Below, piece after piece: positions 1 to 12,706 of a stretch of 64,000 bases of DNA; the stretch's first letter is position 1; each line of letters opens with the position of its first letter. The DNA is taken from contig NZ_FNDG01000013.1 of NCBI RefSeq assembly GCF_900100535.1, positions 107,170 to 171,169 on the forward strand, in the 5' to 3' direction. The notes below the pieces were generated by a model. It saw only the letters and a program-made list of their open reading frames with translations. It was not told where the DNA came from and ran no database searches. The translations under genes were made by a program, and so were the position numbers. The DNA is from Phytopseudomonas flavescens (GTDB lineage Bacteria > Pseudomonadota > Gammaproteobacteria > Pseudomonadales > Pseudomonadaceae).

Positions 1-2
1 AC

Positions 3-1984
<1,982 letters not shown>

Positions 1985-1988
<4 letters not shown>

Positions 1989-2305
1989 GTGATCAAGCTT
2001 ACCTGCTCGACCAGTTGGAAACCGCCGATATGCTGGAGATCGATGGCCTGCATGCCTTCGACTTCCAGCTCGACGACATCCTGCTCGACCAGGCCGAGGC
2101 TGCAGCCGAAGCCGATCAGCCGTTCGCCAGCGAAGCCAGCGTCCTGATCATCGAGGTGCAGGACGGTCGTGAGCGCAAGCGCTGGCAGTTCAGCTATAAC
2201 GCGGTGATGGAAGCCGAATATCGAGCTGCCGATGACAGCTGGGCACTGGGCGATCATCAACTGCGGTGTTTCGCGGCGACCGCTGCCAATAGCGACGACG
2301 AGTAA
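1985..2305 (+). CDS. Small acidic protein of unknown function
   Basis: This gene encodes 106 residues, strongly acidic, with no signal peptide, membrane segment or metal motif. Its ATG overlaps the metH stop (ATGA), which argues for translational coupling. A gene of similar position follows metH in related pseudomonads, so it is probably real and conserved, but I do not recognise a family with known function. The middle stretch (VLIIEVQDGRERKRWQFSYN) looks like a small beta-rich fold. Confidence 0.8.
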
Positions 2306-2334
2306 CCCGTTCCCTACCCGAGGAGATTCCTCAC

Positions 2335-2754
2335 GTGCTGAAGATGACCCGCATCGACCCGCCGCACTGGGCTCCCGATCATGCACGCCACGTCACCGAC
2401 TACATCGGCGACGACGGCGAGGCCAGTCAACGAGCTTTCCAACCCTTGCTGACGCAGATCCATGCCAGCCTGGAGGCGCAGATCGATGGATTCGTCAACG
2501 ATCCCCAGCAGTGCTTTGACGACGAGACGCAATTCCCCTGCCGCCGTCGGCTTTCGGGCCAGTACTACATCGGCTCGCAGACCTTCGAAGGCTACCGCGA
2601 TGACGGCGACTACCTGCTGTGGATCCAGATTCGCTGTCTGGAAAAAGGCCCTGAAGAGCCTGCTGATTATCTCGGCCTGGAAGTGATCTGCAGCTTCACG
2701 CCTGCCACGGGTGAGCTGCTTATCGAGGAAGGGTTCAATACCAGCGTGATCTAG
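2335..2754 (+). CDS. Conserved hypothetical protein (139 aa)
   Basis: This is a soluble protein of 139 residues with no signal sequence. The start is a GTG with an AGGAG ribosome-binding site about nine bases upstream. It lies 29 bases behind the preceding small gene, so it probably belongs to the metH transcription unit. It has a DDYLLW-like core rich in aromatic and acidic residues and no recognisable catalytic motif. Function is unknown. It is convergent with the DUF1883 gene. A six-base-pair stem at 2758-2781 lies between them but has no T tract. Confidence 0.8.
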   Translation: MLKMTRIDPPHWAPDHARHVTDYIGDDGEASQRAFQPLLTQIHASLEAQIDGFVNDPQQCFDDETQFPCRRRLSGQYYIGSQTFEGYRDDGDYLLWIQIRCLEKGPEEPADYLGLEVICSFTPATGELLIEEGFNTSVI

Positions 2755-2792
2755 GGCCTCGCCGGCAGGCTGCATGGCGAGACCGGGCGGTA

Positions 2793-3095
2793 TCAGGACA
2801 GATCGGAAGACGAGCGGCGCACGATCTTGATGGAATGCTTCAACGTCGGCTTGCGGGTGACGCTGATCGCCTTGCGGGTCACGGTATCGAGGGTGATGTT
2901 CCAGAAGCCGCTGCTGGGCACGGTGATTTTTGCCGGGAATTTATCGAAAGCACCGCCGTGATAGGTATGCCGGCCGCCATTCTTGAAGCTGCGAAAGTTC
3001 GCGTCGCTCATCAGGCGGATATTGCAGGGTTGCGAGCATTCGATGACGACCAGATCATCTTCGTTGAGGTGCTCGCGCTGGTGTATGTACTTCAT
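2793..3095 (-). CDS. DUF1883 domain-containing protein
   Basis: This small protein of 100 residues begins MKYIHQREHL, and continues with CNIRLMSD and VPSSGFWNIT stretches that are characteristic of the DUF1883 family. That family has no established biochemical role. It is built of beta strands and appears cytoplasmic, with no signal peptide. An in-frame ATG four codons upstream (3107) is possible, but the family normally starts at the MK(Y/F)xH methionine chosen here. It is convergent with the metH-side genes. Confidence 0.85.
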   Translation of the reverse strand: MKYIHQREHLNEDDLVVIECSQPCNIRLMSDANFRSFKNGGRHTYHGGAFDKFPAKITVPSSGFWNITLDTVTRKAISVTRKPTLKHSIKIVRRSSSDLS

Positions 3096-3133
3096 CAGGC
3101 GCTCCACGCGGTATTTTCAGGCGACAGCATGAC

Positions 3134-3910
3134 TCACCAATCGTCCGACAGCAAAGCCCGCGACCGTTGCCGCCCCACATAGCTCGCCATTATGCGCTGC
3201 CAGCTGCCATCGCTGTGCATTTCGGCAAAGGCGTCGCTCATTCGCTGGCGCAGGCCCGGCACATCGTCGAGGTTGAGGCTTGCGGCGATGTGACTGCGTG
3301 TAGAGCTGAGCGGCTTGCCGAATGACAATGGCATCTGGTAGCCCAGCTCACGCCACAGATAAAGCACGCGCAAATCGATTTCGTACCAGGCGACCACGCG
3401 CCCGCTATGCAGCAACTGCGCGGCCTGCTCGGGATCGGTGACTTCGACCACTCGCTGTTCGCCAGTGCGAATGGCATTGGCATCATCGGCCCTTGGGGTT
3501 CCCCCCATGACCGCCACCGGCCCTGCCTCCAATGCGTCGGCCAGGCTGTCGAACGACTGGTTGACGCTGGCCAGCACATAAGGCGTGGGCAGCACGTCGA
3601 GCAGCCAGACAAAATCGCCGTCACGCTCGGCGGTATGCCCCAGGTTCAGCACGATGCCATGCTCGTCGCCGCTCGCCTCGCTCAATACCCTGCGCCAGGG
3701 CACGCTGCGAAAAACGCACTGTTGCTCAATGCGCACGCACAACTCCTGCATCAGATCGCCGAACAGCCCGGCCCTGGCAACCGTGCCGTCGGCGAATGGC
3801 ATCTGCCCCTGGCCGACGTACACGTTCAGCGCCTCAGCGTTCACACCGCCCGCAGCGCAGAGCGAGCCGGCAAGCAGGAACGCGCAGCCAGCTCGACGGC
3901 TGCGGGCCAT
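3134..3910 (-). CDS. Secreted solute-binding-like protein (SBP family 3 type)
   Basis: This protein of about 258 residues has a signal peptide (basic MARSRRAG, a hydrophobic stretch, then VNAEA as the likely cleavage region). The body resembles the periplasmic amino-acid-binding family: an early aromatic strand, a hinge region, and a C-terminal helix typical of SBP_bac_3 proteins. No permease or ATPase gene is adjacent, so it is either an orphan binding protein or a sensor-like relative. An upstream ATG at 3955 is in frame, but the shorter start places the signal sequence at the terminus. The ligand cannot be read from sequence. Confidence 0.75.
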   Translation of the reverse strand: MARSRRAGCAFLLAGSLCAAGGVNAEALNVYVGQGQMPFADGTVARAGLFGDLMQELCVRIEQQCVFRSVPWRRVLSEASGDEHGIVLNLGHTAERDGDFVWLLDVLPTPYVLASVNQSFDSLADALEAGPVAVMGGTPRADDANAIRTGEQRVVEVTDPEQAAQLLHSGRVVAWYEIDLRVLYLWRELGYQMPLSFGKPLSSTRSHIAASLNLDDVPGLRQRMSDAFAEMHSDGSWQRIMASYVGRQRSRALLSDDW

Positions 3911-4015
3911 GACATCATTTATCCGCACATGCGAATTCCCTATCCGATCCCTCATGGCCCTGCCGATGTCTTCGACAGGCCCTTGCAGTGTGCATCAGGT
4001 GCGGAAAAACGCCAA

Positions 4016-4942
4016 TCAGCCCAGTGCCGTATCCAAGAACATCATCACCGCGAATCCTCCCATCAGCCCGAGCGTCGCCGGTGTCTGATGGCCGTTGCGG
4101 TGGGTTTCCGGAATGATTTCATGGGAAACCACGAACAACATGGCGCCCGCTGCCAGGCCAAGGCCAATGGGATAGGCCAGCGCATAGCTGCTGGACATGC
4201 CGACGCCGACCAGGGCGCCAAGTGGCTCCATCAGCCCGCTGGCCACAGCGATCAATACAGCCTGCAGCGCCGACAGACCGGTGGTCCTCAGCGCCAGCGC
4301 GACGGCCAGTCCTTCGGGGATGTCTTGAATGGCGATGGCGGTCGCCAGGGGGATACCCACCTTCATGTCGTCCGCAGCGAAGCCGACGCCCACGGCCATG
4401 CCCTCCGGCAGGTTGTGCAGGGTGATGGCGAACACGAATAGCCATACCCTGTTCAGGCGTTCGCTCTGCGGCCCCAGCGGCCCGGTACTCTCGTGCTCGT
4501 GTGGGGTGAAATGATCGAGGCCGAGCATCAGCAGCACGCCAAGGGCGAGCCCGACGACTACGGTCGCGGCACCGAGCATGCCGCTGCCGGTGATACGCTC
4601 GGCGGCCTCCAGGCCGGGGAGGATCAGCGAGAAGCAACTGGCAGCGAGCATCATGCCGGCGGCGAAGCCGAGCAGGCTGTCCTGGGTTCTCACCCTGATG
4701 GTGCCGAGCGCCAGGGCCGTGCAGGCACCGAGCGCAGTCGCCGCGAACCCCGCACCGCCACCGTACAGCGCGTGGCGAACGCGCTCCGGGTGGCCATCGT
4801 GGAATACGTTGAAAAGACTGCTTATCAGCAACCAGAGCACGACCAGCAGGGCAATCGCCAGGCCGCTAGCGACCCAGGGCGATGCCCGTGCCTGAGCACG
4901 CCAAGCCTGGGAAAAACTGGTGGGCATTGGAAGCGTTTGCAT
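4016..4942 (-). CDS. ZIP family metal transporter
   Basis: This inner-membrane protein of 308 residues belongs to the ZIP (ZupT/GufA-like) family, which imports divalent metals such as zinc. It has the two signature metal-binding helices, HNLPEG at residues 176-181 and QDIPEG at 206-211, and a third SHEIIPE motif near the C-terminus. A His- and acid-containing loop (HFTPHEHE, near residue 147) is typical of the cytoplasmic metal loop. About eight transmembrane segments are visible. The N-terminal extension before the first segment is longer than in minimal ZIPs. It stands alone, reading away from the cysI promoter region. Confidence 0.9.
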   Translation of the reverse strand: MQTLPMPTSFSQAWRAQARASPWVASGLAIALLVVLWLLISSLFNVFHDGHPERVRHALYGGGAGFAATALGACTALALGTIRVRTQDSLLGFAAGMMLAASCFSLILPGLEAAERITGSGMLGAATVVVGLALGVLLMLGLDHFTPHEHESTGPLGPQSERLNRVWLFVFAITLHNLPEGMAVGVGFAADDMKVGIPLATAIAIQDIPEGLAVALALRTTGLSALQAVLIAVASGLMEPLGALVGVGMSSSYALAYPIGLGLAAGAMLFVVSHEIIPETHRNGHQTPATLGLMGGFAVMMFLDTALG

Positions 4943-5479
4943 GTGACCCCTTGGATAGAATGGAGCGCATAGATGTTGATTGGGTACCCAATAGATTGCG
5001 ACAGCCCGATGATCCGCAGCGTTTCATCTTAACGCTGCACAGCGACGCAGCGTGCAGCCTTGGCACGGCTCCTGTGCGGCTGTTCACGGCTCTGCAAGTG
5101 CTTGTTTCGACGAGTGCTTGCGAACCATTCCCGAGTGGCGCACCACCTTGACCAGCATTCCCGGGCACCTTCCCGGCACGCCTGCCCAGCACCAGTTATG
5201 CATGCCTGCACGCTTAGCACCAAAAGTTCTTTTCATATATTAAAACTTCACTTTTGCGCATAAACCTGAACTGGTATCTTCCCTCGGCTCCGCCTGGAGT
5301 GCGCGGCCGTGCGCGCAGATTTGCTGTAACAGGTCATCGAGAACGTCGCAAGCGACGGCTAGCCAGGAACCAAACCAGTGGACGAGCGATTAACCACCTC
5401 GGTGCCGAGTTCCATACCGCATAGCTGCGCGCAGTAGCCTTTCACTGATCTGGCAAGCAGCCTGATAACAGGATTCTCC
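4943..5479. other. Intergenic region between the ZIP transporter and cysI
   Basis: About 540 bases lie between divergent genes with no convincing coding sequence. Most of it is ordinary GC-rich DNA, but 5220-5275 is an AT-rich patch (including TTTTCATATATTAAAAC). Such patches in front of sulfur-assimilation genes are often CysB-controlled, which is an inference here. No hexamer pair stands out strongly enough to call a promoter. Confidence 0.5.
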
Positions 5480-7121
<1,642 letters not shown>

Positions 7122-7138
<17 letters not shown>

Positions 7139-7619
7139 GAACGGCCAGATCGTCGACGAAAGCTGGCACCTGCTGCCGAAGGAAACCACCTTCGAAGAGC
7201 TGTCCAACTGCGACGACCTGATCGTCCCGCTGGCACTCTGGCTGGAGCATGGCAACGCGCTGAAAGCGCGCGATGGCGGCCTGGGTGTGTGGCTGGATGC
7301 CGAGGAAGAGATCGAGTCCATCGTCGACTCGCTGGACGATTTTCAGCTCATCGCGCTGAACTTTCCGGCCTTCACCGACGGACGCCACTCCTCGTCCGCC
7401 TACCTGTTGCGCACCCGCTACGGCTTCAAGGGTGAGCTGCGCGCCATTGGCGATGTGCTGCGTGACCAGCTGTGGGCGCTCAAGCGCTGTGGCTTCGATG
7501 CCTTTGCCCTGCGCGAAGACAAGGACCCCGAAGACGCGCTGAAAGCCTTCGAGGAGTTCGCCGAGGTCTATCAGGCCTCCAGCGACCAGCCGGTACCTTT
7601 GTTCAGGCGCCGTGCCTGA
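7122..7619 (+). CDS. DUF934 protein, CysI partner
   Basis: This protein of about 165 residues belongs to the DUF934 family, which is almost always encoded next to assimilatory sulfite reductase and is presumed to be an accessory factor for it. The start at 7122 gives MQRIIKNGQIVDESW and has an AAGGAG ribosome-binding site at 7109-7114. Characteristic stretches include the LPAFTDGR-like segment (here FPAFTDGRHSSSAYLLR) and the GDVLRDQLW segment. It overlaps cysI by 17 bases, which suggests translational coupling. It is followed directly by a strong terminator. Confidence 0.9.
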
Positions 7620-7625
7620 AACCAG

Positions 7626-7653
7626 AAGCCCCGCCAATCGGCGGGGCTTTTTT
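7626..7653 (+). terminator. Intrinsic terminator of cysI-DUF934
   Basis: A perfect 10-base-pair stem (AAGCCCCGCC / GGCGGGGCTT) with an AATC loop is followed by a run of T. It begins six bases after the DUF934 stop codon. Confidence 0.92.
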
Positions 7654-7803
7654 CTGCATGCGCATTTCCTCCTGGCTCGGCGGCCTTCGAGCGCAGCCCC
7701 CGGGCAAGCCTTCTGCCCCTGCCGTGGCACGCAAACTTGACAAGCCAAACGGCGAGGCCGTTAAGCTCGACGCCTTTTTCCGAACAGTGGATGCCTGATA
7801 CCG

Positions 7804-8691
7804 ATGCGCTATGACCTGATCACCATGGATGTGTTCATCGCCGTCGCCGAGGAGCGCAACCTCACGCGCGCCGCAGAGCGTCTGCACCTGGCGGTATCCG
7901 CCGTCAGCAAGCGCATCGCCGAACTCGAAGAACAGGTCGGTTCGGCACTGCTACTGCGTTATGCCCGCGGTGTCGACCTGACGCCAGCTGGCCAATCGGT
8001 GCTGCACTACGCTCGCGAACTGCGCCTGGTACTCGGCCAGATGGACGAAGAACTGGCCAGTTATTCTGCCGGGGTAAAGGGCCATATCCGCATCCATGCC
8101 ATCACCTCGGTGCTTGCCCAGTTCCTGCCGACGGATCTGGAGCGCTTTCTGGCCAGCTACCCGTTGATCAACTTCGATATCGAAGAACGGGTGGGAACGG
8201 CGGTGGTGCGCGCCGTCGTCGAAGGTCGTGCGGACCTGGGCATCTTCGCCGAACACACCCGCGCCCCGGGTCTGGAAACCCGACCTTATCGACAGGATCA
8301 ACTGGTCGTGGTGACACCCCGCGATCATGTCATCGCCGAACGCACCAAGATCAGCTTCGTCGATGCCCTGGAGCACGAGTTCATCGGCCCCCACCTGGAC
8401 AGCTCGCTACACACCCTGTTCGCTCAGCAGCAGATCGAGAGCGGCCGGGAGATGCGCGTCCGGGTACGGGTCAGCAGCTTCGAATGCATGTGTCGCCTGG
8501 TCGGCGCCAAGGTTGGCATTGCCATCCTGCCCAAGGCGGCTATCCAGCAGTACCTGCGCCCCCTGAAGCTGCAGATGACGCTACTCGACGAACCCTGGGC
8601 AAGGCGCAGCCTGGTTATCGGGGTGCGCAGTTCGGATCTGCTGTCACCCACGGTCAGGGCGCTGGTCGAGTACTTGGAGCAGAGTCACTGA
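7804..8691 (+). CDS. LysR family transcriptional regulator (tricarboxylate-type locus)
   Basis: This is a LysR-type regulator of 295 residues. The N-terminal winged helix-turn-helix (about residues 5-60, LTRAAERLHLAVSAVSKRI) is clear, and the C-terminal part is a periplasmic-binding-like effector domain. It sits just upstream of, and in the same orientation as, the aconitase operon. The operator-like dyad 31 bases after its stop recurs in front of the dehydrogenase/citrate-transporter operon. It is therefore the best candidate to control both operons in response to a tricarboxylate-like ligand. The ligand itself is not readable from sequence. Confidence 0.9.
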   Translation: MRYDLITMDVFIAVAEERNLTRAAERLHLAVSAVSKRIAELEEQVGSALLLRYARGVDLTPAGQSVLHYARELRLVLGQMDEELASYSAGVKGHIRIHAITSVLAQFLPTDLERFLASYPLINFDIEERVGTAVVRAVVEGRADLGIFAEHTRAPGLETRPYRQDQLVVVTPRDHVIAERTKISFVDALEHEFIGPHLDSSLHTLFAQQQIESGREMRVRVRVSSFECMCRLVGAKVGIAILPKAAIQQYLRPLKLQMTLLDEPWARRSLVIGVRSSDLLSPTVRALVEYLEQSH

Positions 8692-8721
8692 AACCGTAAG
8701 CGCGTCAGATCTGAAGGAGCA

Positions 8722-8787
8722 TTCTCCTTTCGAGAACGCTTGCTTGGCGAATCGTCAATTTTCCTGCTTTCGCGATGGCCATAGGAT
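8722..8787 (+). promoter_or_regulatory. LysR-type operator and promoter for the aconitase operon
   Basis: TTCTC-N5-GAGAA at 8722-8736 contains a T-N11-A core typical of LysR sites. It is followed by TCAATT at 8755-8760 and a -10-like TAGGAT at 8782-8787. If transcription starts near 8794 the dyad is centred near -65, the usual activator position for LysR proteins. The same words occur with identical spacing at 14924-14989. Confidence 0.75.
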
Positions 8788-8833
8788 GGGCGCATCGAGG
8801 GCTATCGATGCCCAGAACAAGAACGAGAGCCCC

Positions 8834-11518
8834 ATGACCGTCAATGCCAAGCCGTACTTCAGCCAGCTGAACATCGCTGGTGAGCGTTTTACCTATGTCG
8901 ACCTGAACAAGCTGCTGACGCCATCCGCGCTGCAACGCCTGCCCTACTCCATTCGCCTGCTGCTGGAAAACGTCGCACGCTGCTCGCCAGATGCCCTCGA
9001 GCCGGTACTGCTGTGCGCCACCGGCCGGGGGCCGGTTTGTGAGGCACCCTTCTTTCCGAATCGGCTGATGTTCCATGACACCACCTGCCTGCCGGCATTG
9101 GCCGATTTCGCCGGCATGCGTGATCGTGTCGCGGAACTGGGTGGTGACCCGCAACAGGTCAATCCGGTCATCCCTGCGGTGCTGGCCATCGATCACTCGG
9201 TGATCGTCGAGCACTACGCCGACGCCGATGCGGTGGAGGCCAATCTGGATATCGACTTCCGCCGCAATGGCGAGCGCTACCAGTTCATCAAGTGGGCACA
9301 GAAGAGCCTCGATAACTTCAAGGTCATTCCGCCAGGCACCGGCATCATTCACCAGATGAACATGGAGGCCATGGCCCAGGTCGTCTGGGAAAGCCAGGGC
9401 CCGAACGGCGAGCGCCTGCTGCACCCGGACGACATGGTGGCCACCGACAGCCACACACCGATGATCAACGCCGTGGGTATTCTCGGCTGGGGCGTCGGCG
9501 GCCTCGAAGGTCAGGCGGCGATGCTGGGTGAGCCCGTGCCGATCAGTTTTCCGGAAGTCATCGGCATTCGTGTGAGCAACGCTCTGCGGCCTGGCGTGAC
9601 CGGCACCGATCTGTCGCTGTACGTTGCCGAGATCCTGCGCAAGCGCAAGGTAGTCGGCAAGTTCGTGGAGTTCTGCGGACCCGGCCTGGACAACCTGACC
9701 TGGGCCACCCGCGGCACCGTGGCGAACATGGCCCCGGAATATGGTGCCACCGTGGTGTTCTTCCCCTTCGACGATGAAACCTGCCGTTATCTGGAGCTCT
9801 CCGGGCGCCCGGTGGCACTACGCGCCAAGGCCGAGCGCTACATGGAGACACAGCATCTGTGGCGGCGTTCGGAGGCACCTGAGCCTGTTTTCGCCGAGAT
9901 CATCGAGCTGGACCTGGCCAGCCTCGAACCGAGTGTGGCCGGTCCCCATCAGCCTCACCAGCGACAGCCGCTGGCACAGGCTGGACAGTCCTTCGATCAG
10001 CACGTGCTGGGCAGTCGGTTGATAGCCAGCAGCGCCCCGGAGCGCTTCGTGGAAACCAGCTTCGGCGAAGCGCTGGGCCATGGCGCAGTGGTGATCGCGG
10101 CGATCACCAGCTGCACCAATACCGCCAACCCGGCACAAATGATCCAGGCCGGTTTACTGGCGCGCAACGCCCGCCGCCTGGGGCTCGCGCGCAAACCCTG
10201 GGTGAAGACCTCACTATCTCCCGGCTCCCAGGTGGTCGCCGACTACCTGCGTGAAGCACAGTTGCTGGACGACTACTCGGCTCTGGGGTTCGATCTGGCC
10301 GGTTTCGGCTGCATGACCTGTATTGGCAACTCCGGCAACCTCGAGCCACACGTGGAGGCATTCGCCGAGCAGGGCCTCAAGGGGGTCGCCGTGCTGTCGG
10401 GCAACCGCAATTTCGAAGGTCGGGTCAATCCCAAGGTGCCAGCGGGTTACCTCGCCTCGCCAGCACTGGTCGTCGCCTACGCCATCGCTGGCGATATCCA
10501 CGTCGACCTGGTCAACCAGCCGCTGGCGAAAGATGGCAGGGGGCGCGACATCTACCTCAGCGACCTGATGCCGAGCGATGAACAGGTTGCCGAACTCGCA
10601 CGCCAAGTGGTGCGCCCGGAGTTCTTCGCCGAACGCCTGAAGACCCTATGGGACGGCACCCACCACTGGCAGGCCCTGGGCGCCGCGGGCAGCGTGCAGT
10701 TTACCTGGGACCCGGCATCGACGTACCTGCGTCGGCCGCGCTATCTGGAAGCCATCGAAGCCGAACCGCCAAAGACCCTTGCCATCGCCCAGGCACGGAT
10801 TCTCATGGTACTCGGTGACAACGTCACCACCGACCATATCTCGCCTGCCGGGGCCATCCCGCGCGATAGCCTGGCCGGACAGTGGCTGATCGAACACGGG
10901 GAAGATCCGATCGACCTGAACCAATACTCGACCCGCCGCAGCAACCATGAAGTCATGTTGCGTGGCGCCTTTTCCAATCGATCGGTGCGCAACCTGCTGC
11001 TCGGTGAACAGCCTGGTCTGGGCGCCTGGGCCTGGACGGCCGATGGCGAGCAAGTGCTTCCGGTCTACGAGGCATCCGCCAGCTACCTGGCCCAAGGCAC
11101 CGCGCTGGTGGTGTTCGGCGGCATCAACTACGGCGCAGGCTCGAGTCGCGACTGGGCTGCCAAGGCGCAGGCCCTGCTGGGGGTACGGGCCGTGGTGGCG
11201 CGCAGCTTCGAGCGTATCCACCGCAGCAACCTGATCGGCATGGGTATTCTGCCGCTGACCTTCGCCGAGGGCAGCAGCACCGAGGATCTGCACCTCGAGG
11301 GCCATGAGCGACTGACCTTCGATGGTCTCGATGACCTGCATGTCGGCCTCAATACGATTGCCCTGCGCATCGAACGCGCCGGCCAGCCGGAGCAGCGCAT
11401 CGAGGTGCATCTCAAACTCGACTCGCGCCAGGAACTCACCTATCTGACCCAGGGTGGCATCCTTCCCTACGTGGTGCGCAAAATGCTCGGCCGCTGCGCT
11501 GTCAGCGCCAGCGCCTGA
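8834..11518 (+). CDS. acnA: Aconitate hydratase, AcnA type
   Basis: This aconitase-family protein of 894 residues interconverts citrate or a related tricarboxylate via the aconitate intermediate. The three [4Fe-4S] cysteines are present: C427 in SCTNTANP, and C493 and C496 in GCMTCIGNSG. The swivelling C-terminal domain (GDNVTTDHISPAG, then GINYGAGSSRDWAAK) is complete, and the length fits AcnA. The ATG at 8834 is chosen over an in-frame upstream ATG because it begins the conserved sequence and has a GAGAG-like site. Lying first in an operon with a lactonase, an MFS anion symporter and a solute-binding-fold protein, it is more likely a pathway-specific paralogue than the only TCA-cycle aconitase. 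It could also act on a substituted tricarboxylate such as methylcitrate-like compounds. Confidence 0.93.
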   Translation: MTVNAKPYFSQLNIAGERFTYVDLNKLLTPSALQRLPYSIRLLLENVARCSPDALEPVLLCATGRGPVCEAPFFPNRLMFHDTTCLPALADFAGMRDRVAELGGDPQQVNPVIPAVLAIDHSVIVEHYADADAVEANLDIDFRRNGERYQFIKWAQKSLDNFKVIPPGTGIIHQMNMEAMAQVVWESQGPNGERLLHPDDMVATDSHTPMINAVGILGWGVGGLEGQAAMLGEPVPISFPEVIGIRVSNALRPGVTGTDLSLYVAEILRKRKVVGKFVEFCGPGLDNLTWATRGTVANMAPEYGATVVFFPFDDETCRYLELSGRPVALRAKAERYMETQHLWRRSEAPEPVFAEIIELDLASLEPSVAGPHQPHQRQPLAQAGQSFDQHVLGSRLIASSAPERFVETSFGEALGHGAVVIAAITSCTNTANPAQMIQAGLLARNARRLGLARKPWVKTSLSPGSQVVADYLREAQLLDDYSALGFDLAGFGCMTCIGNSGNLEPHVEAFAEQGLKGVAVLSGNRNFEGRVNPKVPAGYLASPALVVAYAIAGDIHVDLVNQPLAKDGRGRDIYLSDLMPSDEQVAELARQVVRPEFFAERLKTLWDGTHHWQALGAAGSVQFTWDPASTYLRRPRYLEAIEAEPPKTLAIAQARILMVLGDNVTTDHISPAGAIPRDSLAGQWLIEHGEDPIDLNQYSTRRSNHEVMLRGAFSNRSVRNLLLGEQPGLGAWAWTADGEQVLPVYEASASYLAQGTALVVFGGINYGAGSSRDWAAKAQALLGVRAVVARSFERIHRSNLIGMGILPLTFAEGSSTEDLHLEGHERLTFDGLDDLHVGLNTIALRIERAGQPEQRIEVHLKLDSRQELTYLTQGGILPYVVRKMLGRCAVSASA

Positions 11519-11541
11519 CCATCATGACCTCGGAGAATCCC

Positions 11542-12594
11542 ATGTCCGCCTATGTCGGTAGCCGCACCACCCGTGAGCGAAATGCACGTGGTGAGGGCAT
11601 CAGCGTCTATGCCGTGGATCAGGAAAACGGCACCCTGGAGCTCGTGCAACTGCTCGCCGGGCTGATCAATCCATCGTTCCTCGCCCTCGATCGCAGTGGT
11701 GATGTGCTCTATGCGGTGCACGGCGACCAAAGCGATGTCAGCGCCTTTCGCGTGGACAAACGCAGCGGTGAGCTTGGTTTCCTCAATAGCCAGAGCACCC
11801 GGGGCAGGAATCCGGTGCACCTCGCGCTCGACCCGACTGGCCGACACCTGATCGTCACCAACCATATTGGTGCCAGCCTGGCCGTGCTACCGATCGAGGC
11901 AGACGGCAGCCTGGCGCCGCTGAGTCAATTGCAGGAAGTGAGCGGCGAGCCTGGCCCGCACCGCATCGAGCAGCCACATGCCAAGCCGCACTTCAACCTG
12001 TTCGATACGAGCGGCCGTCACATCATCGTGCCGGACAAGGGCCTGAACAAGGTATTCGCCTTCCGCTTTCACGCCGGGCGCCTGAGCGAAGCCAGTGCGG
12101 CATCCGTCAGCACACGAGAGACCGCCGGGCCACGCCATATCGCCTTCCATCCGCGCGGCGATGTCGCCTATGTGGTCAACGAGCTGGACTCGACGGTTAC
12201 CACCTATGCTTACGATGCGCAAACCGCTGGGCTCAGCCCACAGCAGATCCTCTCGTCATTGCCGGCGAGTTACACCGGCGACAGTCGCGCTGCAGGGATT
12301 CAGGTCGATGCCGAAGGACGCTTCGTGTATGCCTCGAATCGCGGTTACGACAGCATTGCGGTCTTCGCCATCGAAGCGCAAAGCGGCCTGCTGAGTTTCG
12401 TCGAGGCGGCCGAGAGCGGAGGCCGCACCCCCCGCTTCTTCACCCTCTCACCCAATGGTCGCTACCTCTTCGCGCTCAACGAGGACAGCCACAGCATCGT
12501 CAGCTTCGCCGTGGACCGACAGCGAGGCACCTTGCTACCGACCGGCTTCCAGACCAGCAGCGGCAGCCCGGTCTGCATGGTTTTCTCCCCCTGA
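11542..12594 (+). CDS. Lactonase family seven-bladed beta-propeller protein
   Basis: This protein of 350 residues belongs to the 6-phosphogluconolactonase/carboxymuconate cyclase-like family of seven-bladed beta-propellers. Repeating blade signatures such as NPSFLALDRSGDVLYAVH, GPRHIAFHPRGDVAYVVNE and GRFVYASNRGYDSIAVF are visible. The start at 11542 has CGGAG ten bases upstream; an in-frame ATG at 11524 lacks a site. It follows the aconitase gene by 23 bases. In this setting it probably opens, or reversibly forms, a lactone of a hydroxylated tricarboxylate, but members of this family have diverse substrates and a sugar lactone cannot be excluded. No signal peptide is seen. Confidence 0.85.
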   Translation: MSAYVGSRTTRERNARGEGISVYAVDQENGTLELVQLLAGLINPSFLALDRSGDVLYAVHGDQSDVSAFRVDKRSGELGFLNSQSTRGRNPVHLALDPTGRHLIVTNHIGASLAVLPIEADGSLAPLSQLQEVSGEPGPHRIEQPHAKPHFNLFDTSGRHIIVPDKGLNKVFAFRFHAGRLSEASAASVSTRETAGPRHIAFHPRGDVAYVVNELDSTVTTYAYDAQTAGLSPQQILSSLPASYTGDSRAAGIQVDAEGRFVYASNRGYDSIAVFAIEAQSGLLSFVEAAESGGRTPRFFTLSPNGRYLFALNEDSHSIVSFAVDRQRGTLLPTGFQTSSGSPVCMVFSP

Positions 12595-12602
12595 GAGACA
12601 TG

Positions 12603-12625
12603 CACCTGCCACCGCCAGGCAGGTG
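12603..12625. repeat. Hairpin between the lactonase and MFS genes
   Basis: An eight-base-pair inverted repeat (CACCTGCC / GGCAGGTG) with a seven-base loop lies just after the lactonase stop codon. It has no T tract, so it is more likely an mRNA-stabilising or processing structure inside the operon than a terminator. Confidence 0.45.
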
Positions 12626-12706
12626 ACCCAAGCGCACGACAGGCGGCGCCAACCACTCCTCGACAACAACAATGCAGGTCGCCTCCGAGCGGCCCAGTGA
12701 GGCCCT

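Noticed and set aside
5252..5277. Possible -35/-10 pair in the cysI upstream AT-rich patch
   Set aside because: The best hexamers (TTGCGC and TATCTT) are only 15 bases apart and match poorly, so no promoter is called.
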